DNA of 50,078 bases from Jejuia pallidilutea. Its GTDB lineage: Bacteria > Bacteroidota > Bacteroidia > Flavobacteriales > Flavobacteriaceae. The stretch is taken from the NCBI RefSeq assembly GCF_002973595.1, contig NZ_PVEO01000016.1:1-50078 (forward strand), in the 5' to 3' direction. Every line of letters starts with the position of its first letter. The stretch's first letter is position 1. This document shows positions 44,128 through 50,078 of this stretch, one piece after another. The notes under the pieces are model-generated. The model had not been told where the DNA came from and searched no databases. It saw nothing but the letters and a program-made list of their open reading frames with translations. The position numbers were made by a program, and so were the translations under genes.

Positions 44128-44838
44128 TTACTCTCTAATACTCCATATTTCATGAATGGGATCTCCTTTACTGGATAACCCAGAGTGGTGCCATTTACCA
44201 TCAATCAGTTCGTAGTTAAATTTTAAGCTGAGTCCTACTTTAGCATCGTCTCTTGAAAAGAACTCTATATTCTCAGTATAATTACCATTTTTGGTAGTGT
44301 AAGTGCCGCCACCGGTTCCCATAAACTGTTTGGTTTCTGTATTGTATGCTATCCACTGAAATCGTGTACCAGATAAAATCTTCATAGTTTTTCTAGGTCT
44401 ATTTGTATCACGCGATTGTGTTACGCCATCTCTAATTCTACCAGACATTAACCAAGCTCCTTGTAATTTTCCAGGTGTGCCATCATCAATTCTTTTAAAT
44501 TTTAGTCCACGCTCAATAATTTCAAGTTCATCAGTAGTAATACGTACCTTATAGCTTATTTTAGTGCCTACGAGTTCAGCATTTTCTGTATGAAACTCAA
44601 TAAGTTTAATCATTGTGTCACCTTCCAGCTCCCATTTACCACCATTAGTTTGAATGAACTTGCCAGTTAAAGCGTTATACGTAGATAGCACTTGATAATC
44701 CTTTGCAAAAATGAGCACACTTTTTATTTGATCTCCATCTTTGGAAATAGATGTAGTTTCCCATGCACCAATAATATTTTGGGCTTGAGGTATAAATGAA
44801 AAAGACAGAAAAGCGAGAAGTATAATTAGTTTTTTCAT
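44128..44838 (-). CDS. Secreted protein with duplicated lipocalin-like domain
   Basis: 236 residues with signal peptide MKKLIILLAFLSFSFIPQAQ. Two similar halves are visible: IIGAWETT...TYNALTGKFIQTNGGKWELEGD...IEFHTENAELVGTKISYK and LQGAWLMSG...YNTETKQFMGTGGGTYTTKNG...IEFFSRDDAKVGLSLKFNY (excerpts), each with a G-A-W start, a T/M-G-G-G turn and an I-E-F strand. Small-ligand or surface-associated role is plausible but unproved. Same flavobacterial 'membrane or secreted protein' type. Minus strand. Confidence 0.7.
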   Translation of the reverse strand: MKKLIILLAFLSFSFIPQAQNIIGAWETTSISKDGDQIKSVLIFAKDYQVLSTYNALTGKFIQTNGGKWELEGDTMIKLIEFHTENAELVGTKISYKVRITTDELEIIERGLKFKRIDDGTPGKLQGAWLMSGRIRDGVTQSRDTNRPRKTMKILSGTRFQWIAYNTETKQFMGTGGGTYTTKNGNYTENIEFFSRDDAKVGLSLKFNYELIDGKWHHSGLSSKGDPIHEIWSIRE

Positions 44839-45146
44839 GATGTTAAATTTTTAAAGTATTGTTTTAAAAGTATTATTCTTGGTGAAATTAAAAATACGTT
44901 TTATTCAGTATTATTGTGATTAGTTTTTGGAATAAATATAATAATGAGTTATGATGACGGTCTTGGGTGTGAAAAGTATGTGTTTGTGTGCAAGGATTTT
45001 CCGATGGAAAAATTAGAAGCTAGTAAACAAGTGACTTACATTATTTAAGCACAAAATAGCAATTTTTACATAACAATATTTATACAATATTTTTCTTTTA
45101 TTTAAAGCTCAAGCATTTTCAAATTGTAGGACAAAACCAATCATTC
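44839..45146. other. 308-base intergenic region containing cassette-boundary element E1
   Basis: Between two minus-strand genes. The central part (44956-45050) is element E1; the remaining flanks are AT-rich with no recognisable promoter, gene or repeat. Confidence 0.45.
44956..45050 (-). repeat. Cassette-boundary element E1
   Basis: Left end GACGGTCTTGGGTGTGAAAA fits the family left-end consensus (YNAACGGTCTTGTGTATAA) with its conserved ACGGTCTTG. Inside is ggattttcc-gat-ggaaaa, a hairpin also related to E6. The right end (GTGACTTACATTATTTAAGC) is the most diverged of the six. It is 96 bases from the preceding stop, so it is the weakest member. Confidence 0.5.
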
Positions 45147-45770
45147 TTATTCACAGTTCTTATTGTAAAAATCGACCACTTGAAATACATACTTAAAATC
45201 CTTTTTGGTTATTCTCTGCTGTATCTCTGGACAGTCAGAAAGGTAGTCACTAACCACTTTTTTTAATACTTGGCTTCGTGCATTCTCTGCGGGAATGAAG
45301 AAATTATCTTCAGCTTTTTTAATTAAGCCAATTGATTCTAAGTCGTTGTTGTCATAGTCTATCCACTCCAATTCATAATGCGATAAATTACCTTTCGAAA
45401 TTACTTTTAAAAAATGTTGAACTCCATCTTGGTCGATATAGTATTTAGAGTCAAAAAAACGACCATTTTTAAACAGTTTAGTTTCTTGGTCTAACATATA
45501 GCTTTCATAATCATATCCATTTACTCTATAAGAAACTACCTTTTTTCGCTTTAACCTTTTTTTTCTACCATTTATATCTGTCAATCTTAATTTTCTGTAG
45601 AATTCACTCCAGGCAAATCCTTTATTGACGTAATGAACCTTTCCGTACAATGTGTCACTTGTAATTAGTACAACATTATCTAAAGGTTCGTTTTTTGCAA
45701 TGGCTATTGTTCTACAAGACGAGACATATAGAATAATAACAAGACAAAATAGATACCTTTTAATGTTCAT
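45147..45770 (-). CDS. Lipoprotein of unknown function
   Basis: 207 residues. Signal peptide with lipobox ending VSSC (Cys about residue 19), so an outer-membrane or periplasm-anchored lipoprotein. The mature part is charged with many Tyr and Asp; no recognised domain. It is one unit of the accessory array, bounded by E2 upstream and E1 downstream. Start ATG at 45770 gives the lipoprotein signal directly. Confidence 0.68.
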   Translation of the reverse strand: MNIKRYLFCLVIILYVSSCRTIAIAKNEPLDNVVLITSDTLYGKVHYVNKGFAWSEFYRKLRLTDINGRKKRLKRKKVVSYRVNGYDYESYMLDQETKLFKNGRFFDSKYYIDQDGVQHFLKVISKGNLSHYELEWIDYDNNDLESIGLIKKAEDNFFIPAENARSQVLKKVVSDYLSDCPEIQQRITKKDFKYVFQVVDFYNKNCE

Positions 45771-45814
45771 ATAATAGAAATATTTATTGTTCAGGCTGAA
45801 GTTTCTAGGATATT

Positions 45815-45980
45815 GTGTGTAACGGCTCGACTATAAGTATAAGTAGTTGCGTGGTTTAAGCATTAAATATAGCAAATAAATCATAGATAGAAAGTTTGCT
45901 AACACCTTCAGAAGTAGGCGAGAACCTCTCTGCCGACAGGCAGGCAAGTAATTACTTATGGCTATTGTGTAGCACGTTGT
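45815..45980 (-). repeat. Cassette-boundary element E2
   Basis: Left end GTAACGGCTCGACTATAAGT and right end GGCTATTGTGTAGCACGTTG form an imperfect inverted repeat; ATAAGTA segments at both sides continue the pairing. The interior has a short GC-rich palindrome (tgcc-gacaggca). The right end overlaps the last six codons and stop of the NTF2-like gene (45962-45980). Confidence 0.6.
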
Positions 45981-46552
45981 TTTTGGTCTTTATAAAGTTC
46001 TATTGCTTTTAATAATTTCTTACCTCCAGATTCAGTTTGTATGTTAATGAAACGATCTAGATTTAGTTCAGGATGATTTTCTTTAGTCCAATTTAAAAGT
46101 TCACTTCTGTTCTTTCCCCAAGTGGACTCATCAAAATTCAAATACTCCTCTTCTATAGATGCTATTTTGTCATTTTGAAATCTGATAATGTAATTTGTCA
46201 AAAACGGTTTATGCATAAAGAAAAGAATCCTCTTGTCAGTTTTTGAAACCTTTGCTTTTAAGGTTTCATTCTCTAAATTCATTTCAAGTACTTTATAAGT
46301 TGGCTCAAACACCGAATCCCATTTTAACCAATTCCCAACGTAATCATTTTTAGAATACCTCACTTCATATTCATATTTCGGTATCGTGGTTATCAGACTG
46401 TCGCTTAATAAATCTTTCATTTTAGAACTATTAGATGCGTCAAGTGCCACGAAATAATTTTTAGCAATTTCCAGTTTGTCAAATTCCTTTTCAGAAGTTT
46501 TACAGGATATAATTCCGATTGTCAATAGTAATAATACTGTAGTTTTATTCAT
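45962..46552 (-). CDS. Lipoprotein with NTF2-like (SnoaL-type) fold
   Basis: 196 residues, lipobox IISC (Cys17). The mature protein (EIAKNYFVALDASNSSKMKDLL...YSKNDYVGNWLKWDSVF) follows the helix-helix-strand pattern of NTF2-like/SnoaL cone folds common in Bacteroidota surface proteins; no catalytic residues can be named. Its final residues KQRATQ are encoded inside the right end of E2, so its C-terminus has been shaped by the boundary element. Minus-strand unit of the array. Confidence 0.65.
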   Translation of the reverse strand: MNKTTVLLLLTIGIISCKTSEKEFDKLEIAKNYFVALDASNSSKMKDLLSDSLITTIPKYEYEVRYSKNDYVGNWLKWDSVFEPTYKVLEMNLENETLKAKVSKTDKRILFFMHKPFLTNYIIRFQNDKIASIEEEYLNFDESTWGKNRSELLNWTKENHPELNLDRFINIQTESGGKKLLKAIELYKDQKQRATQ

Positions 46553-46575
46553 TCGTTTTTGGTTTGGTCTAATTT

Positions 46576-46703
46576 GCTACAATGGTGAGTGTATAATTTA
46601 GTGAGTAGCGGAGTTAAATCCTATCAAATTACAACCCAAATTTAATACGTGAGACCATGCTCGAAAACCACTAATACCCTTTTGAATTTTACACATTGTT
46701 AAC
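46576..46703 (-). repeat. Cassette-boundary element E3
   Basis: Left end CTACAATGGTGAGTGTATAA and right end TTACACATTGTTAAC are inverted copies. It ends five bases from the stop of the LRR-lipoprotein gene and lies 23 bases from the start of the NTF2-like gene. Confidence 0.6.
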
Positions 46704-46708
46704 AAATG

Positions 46709-48325
46709 TTATTGTTCACAACCTCCAATACCACTAATTTGTATTTGTTCATAAGACGGGTTGTAAGCATTAGAATAAACAGTATACTGATTTTTTGGGA
46801 TCAATCCATTTGTAATAATTGATTGAATTCCGCAAAAGCTTGATAAATCATAACAGTTTACAATCCTTACAAAACCAACAGTTCCAACAGAAGAAACTTC
46901 ACTTAGTCCATCTAAATTGGTTATAGCATGATTATCATAGAAACGTATACCACCCCCAATACTATTAAGTTTACTAAAACCATCTATGTGGATTAATGCA
47001 TCGTTAAATTCAAAATTAAGGTCACCTCCAACGGTAGTAAGGTTTATAAATCCATCTATTTGGGTTAAAGCTTCATTGCCTAAGAACCAGATGTTATTTT
47101 CTACAACCTTAATATTACTTAGTCCATCTACGTTTCTTAAAGTCTTATTATCGATAAAACTAAGATAACCGTGAATGGAATCAAGTCCACTTAAACCATC
47201 TATATTAGTTAATAATGGATTACCTGAAATACTAAGGTGGCCACCTAAAGACTTAAGACTCCTAAAACCATCGAGATTAGTTATTGAAGTTAAACTAATT
47301 TCAAGTCTACCTCCAATTGTAGTGATATTTCTCAAACCGTCCAAATTGTCTACAGCAAAGCTTCTATCAATTAAAAGATCACCAACTACTATTGTAATGT
47401 TACTTAAGGCGTCAAAATTGGATAAGGCAGCATTATCACTAATAAATAGATCACCGCCAATTGAATGAAGTCCACTAAGACCATCTAAAGAAGTTAAAAC
47501 CTTATTAACAGCCACACCTACGTTTCCGTTTATATTATCTAAGCTACTCAAGGCATTTATATCTAATAATAAGTCGTTCTCATAAATCCAGAGATAACCT
47601 TCAATTTTATTAAGTTTGCTTAAGCCTTCTAAACTGGTTAACGCATCGTTTTCAGAAATAACTAAATAACCACCAATTGACTTAAGATTATCTAATCCTT
47701 TAAGATTGGTAATTTGGTTTTCGACTATATGAAGATTACCTCCAATTTCAGTGATACTATTTAGTGCATTTAAATTTGATATGTTGCTTTGTACCGTAGT
47801 TCTATTAATCGTTAAATTTCCTGAGATTTTTATGTAGTTATTTTTCCCAAATTTATCTACGTCATATTGCGATTCTAATAAAACATCTCCTTCAAAAACA
47901 TTATTAATGCCATTCCCTAGAATTTTAATAATATTTTTTCCTGAAATAGTATTACTATTTAGTATTATTTCTCCTGTATTTTCATTAACCTCTTTTGGAC
48001 TATAGGTAATTTCAATTATTAACGTTTCATTTGGAACAACAATAGAAGAGTATGAGCTTATGGTTATGTAATTTGGTTTTGTGATATTTGAAATTATTAA
48101 ATCTATATTTCCAGAGTTTTTAATTTCCAAAAATGCAGTTTTTGCATTTCCAATAATAACGTCATCAAAATCAATACTATTTCCAGAAAGTATTTCAATA
48201 TTAGCAACCCTCTCGATTTCAATTTCTCCAGAATCATTATCACATCCATAAATAGGGAATAGTAATAATATTACATAAATTTTAAATATTCTTTTAAAAT
48301 TCATCCCTATAAGCAAATTGTTCAT
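46709..48325 (-). CDS. Surface lipoprotein with ASH domain and L-domain-like leucine-rich repeats
   Basis: 538 residues. A lipobox (FPIYGC, Cys28) marks a lipoprotein. Residues about 40-145 form an ASH/choice-of-anchor-D-type Ig-like domain (IDFDDVIIGNAKTAFLEIKN then ITYSPKEVNENTGEIIL). From about 185 to 505 there are about thirteen 23-25 residue repeats of the form LxxIxGxLxIxxNxxLxxLDGLSxL, the receptor-L-domain-like LRR solenoid. Probably surface-exposed binding. An in-frame ATG at 48304 is an alternative start. Unit of the array, between E4 and E3. Confidence 0.82.
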   Translation of the reverse strand: MNNLLIGMNFKRIFKIYVILLLFPIYGCDNDSGEIEIERVANIEILSGNSIDFDDVIIGNAKTAFLEIKNSGNIDLIISNITKPNYITISSYSSIVVPNETLIIEITYSPKEVNENTGEIILNSNTISGKNIIKILGNGINNVFEGDVLLESQYDVDKFGKNNYIKISGNLTINRTTVQSNISNLNALNSITEIGGNLHIVENQITNLKGLDNLKSIGGYLVISENDALTSLEGLSKLNKIEGYLWIYENDLLLDINALSSLDNINGNVGVAVNKVLTSLDGLSGLHSIGGDLFISDNAALSNFDALSNITIVVGDLLIDRSFAVDNLDGLRNITTIGGRLEISLTSITNLDGFRSLKSLGGHLSISGNPLLTNIDGLSGLDSIHGYLSFIDNKTLRNVDGLSNIKVVENNIWFLGNEALTQIDGFINLTTVGGDLNFEFNDALIHIDGFSKLNSIGGGIRFYDNHAITNLDGLSEVSSVGTVGFVRIVNCYDLSSFCGIQSIITNGLIPKNQYTVYSNAYNPSYEQIQISGIGGCEQ

Positions 48326-48342
48326 TTTATTTGAATATTTAT

Positions 48343-48474
48343 TAACGGTCTCTTATAACCGTAAGTAGCGGGTTAAATAGTTGTTGTTTTCTTTTGTTCA
48401 CTAGCGTTAGCAATTCTGAGTGGATTCGAACGTAGTCGAATTCGCCGTAATTGCGGCTATACATTGTTGGCTAC
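48343..48474 (-). repeat. Cassette-boundary element E4
   Basis: Left end TTAACGGTCTCTTATAACCG (48343 on) and right end CGGCTATACATTGTTGGCTA (to 48473) are imperfect inverted repeats; the arms TATAACCGTAAGTAGCGG and its counterpart near 48445-48463 extend the pairing. The interior contains gattcgaacgtagtcgaatt, itself a palindrome. It ends 16 bases after the parE stop. Confidence 0.65.
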
Positions 48475-48490
48475 AGTTTTTTAAATTACA

Positions 48491-48778
48491 TTATAATTTT
48501 TCATTCAAATCTTGTCTTCCAACTATTGTCACTATTTCAACAATATTTTCATTGACTTTATAGAAAATACTATCAACTCCACACACGCAACGTCTGTATC
48601 CTTTTTTTATATAGTCAACAGATTCAAAGGAAAAAGGACGTTCAGCGATACTATCAAAATATTCAAAAAAAGACTCAAAATATTTGTCCGCTTGGGTCAT
48701 TCCGAATTTTTTAACTCCGTAATGGTGAATCCGAATCAAGTCATTTTTCGCTTCATTTGTCAGTTTGTATTTAGCCAT
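48491..48778 (-). CDS. parE: ParE/RelE-family toxin
   Basis: 95 residues. The small RelE/ParE fold: N-terminal KYKLTNEAKNDLIRIHHYGVKKFG, middle RPFSFESVDYIKKGYRRCVCG and the C-terminal strand SIFYKVNENIVEIVTIVGRQD, all usual for ParE (inhibits gyrase) more than RelE (mRNA cleavage). Overlaps parD by eight bases, the classical antitoxin-first arrangement. Confined between E4 and E5, whose facing ends are exact 10-base inverted copies. Confidence 0.9.
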   Translation of the reverse strand: MAKYKLTNEAKNDLIRIHHYGVKKFGMTQADKYFESFFEYFDSIAERPFSFESVDYIKKGYRRCVCGVDSIFYKVNENIVEIVTIVGRQDLNEKL

Positions 48779-49010
48779 TTAGCAAAGACTTTGATTGAGC
48801 TAAAATACTTTCTTTACTGTCATTCGTAAATCCACTATTTTCAGCTTTTTCAATTTTAGCTCGAATCCAGTCAATTTGAACTTGCTGTTTTCTTGCTTGT
48901 CTAATCAAATCGTTAACTAATTCACTTTTGCTAGAATACTCTTTATTGTCCACTTGGGCTTTTAACCATTCATCGTTTGGTTTTGTAAATGATATACTTT
49001 GTCTCGACAT
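48771..49010 (-). CDS. parD: ParD-family antitoxin
   Basis: 79 residues. Ribbon-helix-helix N-terminus (SRQSISFTKPNDEWLKAQV...SKSELVNDLIRQAR) for DNA binding, followed by a C-terminal helix that wraps the toxin (IRAKIEKAENSGF). It would autorepress the operon through the 24-base pseudopalindrome at 49020-49043, located nine bases upstream of the ATG. Toxin neutralisation and autoregulation are family knowledge. Confidence 0.9.
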   Translation of the reverse strand: MSRQSISFTKPNDEWLKAQVDNKEYSSKSELVNDLIRQARKQQVQIDWIRAKIEKAENSGFTNDSKESILAQSKSLLNG

Positions 49011-49019
49011 AATTCAATT

Positions 49020-49043
49020 ATTTGATGTAAATATACACCAAAT
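49020..49043. promoter_or_regulatory. ParD operator: near-perfect 24-base palindrome
   Basis: Half-site ATTTGrTGTAwA repeated in inverted orientation, 20 of 24 positions symmetric. It overlaps a TATATTTA -7-like element read on the minus strand. Location just before parD fits ribbon-helix-helix autorepression. Confidence 0.6.
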
Positions 49044-49061
49044 ACGAATCGTTTCCAAATT

Positions 49062-49260
49062 GTAGCCAACGGTTTTGTATATGGCTCGTAGGGTGCAAAT
49101 TAGCGATTACTTTTCGGTTAACCACTAGCCAAATTTTTTAATTTTCTTATTACCTTTTCTTTTCAATAAGCCAAATTAAAAAATTTGGCGAACTAGCAAA
49201 TATATCTTAACTTTGATTAAGCAACTAACTAGATATGAGCTATATACGTTGTTGCTAGAC
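49062..49260 (-). repeat. Cassette-boundary element E5
   Basis: Left end GTAGCCAACGGTTTTGTATA (from 49062) and right end TATATACGTTGTTGCTAGAC (to 49260) are imperfect inverted copies, with TATGGCTCGTA / gAGCTATATAC continuing. A perfect 17-base inverted repeat (49128-49144 with 49173-49189, gccaaattttttaattt) forms a large internal hairpin. It ends 14 bases from the stop of the lipoprotein gene at 49275. Confidence 0.65.
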
Positions 49261-49274
49261 GTTTTTTCTCTTTT

Positions 49275-49835
49275 CTATTCTTCCTGTTCGAGTTTTCTGT
49301 AAGTTGCAGTAGTATTTATTCTTCGGTCTTCATCATCCACATAACAACGAAATGTTTGTTTGCTAATTAGTTGAATTATATTAGGTTCGATAAAGGTCAT
49401 CTCGTGAAGTTCAGAAGGATAAGATATTTCACTCGGAATTAATTTAAAATCGGATACTGTCACTAAATCTTCATTCAGATTTAATTGATATACAGGAAAA
49501 GAGTTTCCATAAGTATTTCTGTTTGGAATATCGTCTAAAGATAATAGTCCTGGAAGTCTCAAATGCATTCTGATATTATAATAATCCGATATACTCAAAT
49601 CATATGGGATAATATCGTTATGGTCTTCAAAATAAAGTTCTGCGAGTTCATCAAGAATATCATCACTTTTAATTCCGTCCGCATTTAAATCTAATTCGGT
49701 TTCCGATTTATATTCTATCAATTCGTATTCTCCTACCAATGGTGATGTTAAGTTATTTTCTTCATTCGAACACGATAAAAGAGTTGAAATGATAATTAAT
49801 ACAGCGAGTAATTGGTTGAATTTTAAATCTTTCAA
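49275..49835 (-). CDS. Lipoprotein of unknown function
   Basis: 186 residues. Lipobox TLLSC (Cys22). DLNADGIKSDDILDE resembles a calcium-binding EF-like loop (D-x-N-x-D-G). No other domain seen. It starts with TTG at 49835; no in-frame ATG exists upstream of the signal peptide before a stop. A lipocalin-like GEYELIEYK start of the mature part is possible. Outermost unit of the array, between E6 and E5. Confidence 0.62.
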   Translation of the reverse strand: MKDLKFNQLLAVLIIISTLLSCSNEENNLTSPLVGEYELIEYKSETELDLNADGIKSDDILDELAELYFEDHNDIIPYDLSISDYYNIRMHLRLPGLLSLDDIPNRNTYGNSFPVYQLNLNEDLVTVSDFKLIPSEISYPSELHEMTFIEPNIIQLISKQTFRCYVDDEDRRINTTATYRKLEQEE

Positions 49836-49871
49836 TGTTTCTATTTTATTTTTGTTGTTTTTTTAAATGTT

Positions 49872-50005
49872 GCCTAACGTGCTTGTGTATGATTTGTGCG
49901 ATTGAGAATCCGCAGGATTTTCAGTCGTTGGAAATCATATTGTTAAATATATAAATTTTTAATTGAAGTAGGAGGTAAGCATGAATTATACACGTCTTAA
50001 CTTAG
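49872..50005 (-). repeat. Cassette-boundary element E6
   Basis: Left end GCCTAACGTGCTTGTGTATG and right end GAATTATACACGTCTTAACT are inverted copies; the outer bases GCCTAAC also fit the integron attC core RYYYAAC. The interior holds a 12-base hairpin gattgagaatcc-gca-ggattttcagtc (two wobble pairs) resembling that of E1. A further right-end-like string (ATATACACGTAGAGACC) occurs at 50062-50078, so the element or a neighbour may extend past the window. Confidence 0.55.
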
Positions 50006-50078
50006 CATTTCACTAAATTAGATAAATTAATCATAAAGAACCAAAGAGAGGAATAAGGTTAATATACACGTAGAGACC

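Noticed and set aside
43980-44204. A 74-codon minus-strand frame downstream of the duplicated-domain secreted protein gene
   Set aside because: It overlaps the 3' end of that gene in another frame and has no recognisable start context or domain.
44956-50005. CRISPR array
   Set aside because: Repeats are 95-200 bases, diverged and separated by genes, not 25-40 base direct repeats with short spacers; no cas gene is present.
44956-50005. Classical integron with standard attC sites
   Set aside because: Only E6 shows a GCCTAAC that fits the RYYYAAC core; the others carry GCCAAC/TTAAC variants, no intI or attI is in the window, so the classical name is not justified.
49970-50016. GGAGG followed by ATG and an 11-codon frame (MNYTRLNLAFH) on the plus strand inside E6
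   Set aside because: Its codons are the conserved right end of the element (GAATTATACACGT), so the open frame is a by-product of the repeat.

Overview
The window reads as chromosomal DNA of a Bacteroidota bacterium, most likely family Flavobacteriaceae. The DNA is AT-rich. Many genes are preceded by the Bacteroidota -7 promoter element TAnnTTTG, and Shine-Dalgarno sequences are mostly absent. The gene set is typical of the family: a GSII/GSIII glutamine synthetase pair, an OstA-like LPS-transport protein, BshB1, DUF5606, DUF349, DUF3078, DUF368 and a class II ribonucleotide reductase. No genus is claimed.

Left edge to about 9.4 kb: the last 19 codons of an IS1182-type transposase at the window edge, then a zinc alcohol dehydrogenase, an RlmI-like methyltransferase, a secreted PepSY-like protein divergent from a nitronate monooxygenase (with two identical palindromic operators between them), formate-THF ligase, a small secreted protein, heme A synthase and CCA-adding enzyme. 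From 9.4 to 15.8 kb: a YrdC protein overlapping a glycosyltransferase, then an LPS/lipid-A-core type locus (WaaP/Kdo-kinase-like protein, GT4, two GT2, GT9). From 15.8 to 29.6 kb: housekeeping genes dapD, ruvX, def, DUF5606, DUF349, aroE with two tandem DUF368 (undecaprenyl-phosphate translocase family) genes, a TPR protein, a class III aminotransferase with an OstA-like protein, and glnA.

From 29.9 to 43.4 kb: glnN, purM, DUF3078, adenosylcobalamin-dependent RNR, a decayed ABC ATPase translationally coupled to a small membrane protein, prfA, pyrF, an SLC13 transporter, bshB1 and tRNA-His. Three similar FNR-like palindromes (ATGAY-N4-RTCAT) lie upstream of nmo, the class II RNR and the SLC13 gene.

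From 43.5 kb to the right end the character changes to accessory DNA: single small genes (lipoproteins, an NTF2-like protein, a leucine-rich-repeat surface lipoprotein, a ParD/ParE module), all on the minus strand. The last five units are each followed by a 95-200 bp non-coding element with imperfect inverted-repeat ends (left end near YNAACGGTCTTGTGTATAA, right end near TTATACACGTTGTTGGC), and a sixth element lies upstream of the outermost gene. Most elements sit within about 16 bp of the preceding stop codon. This resembles a gene-cassette array with attC-like recombination sites, but no integrase is in the window. It is the most interesting structure here, and its mobility is an inference.
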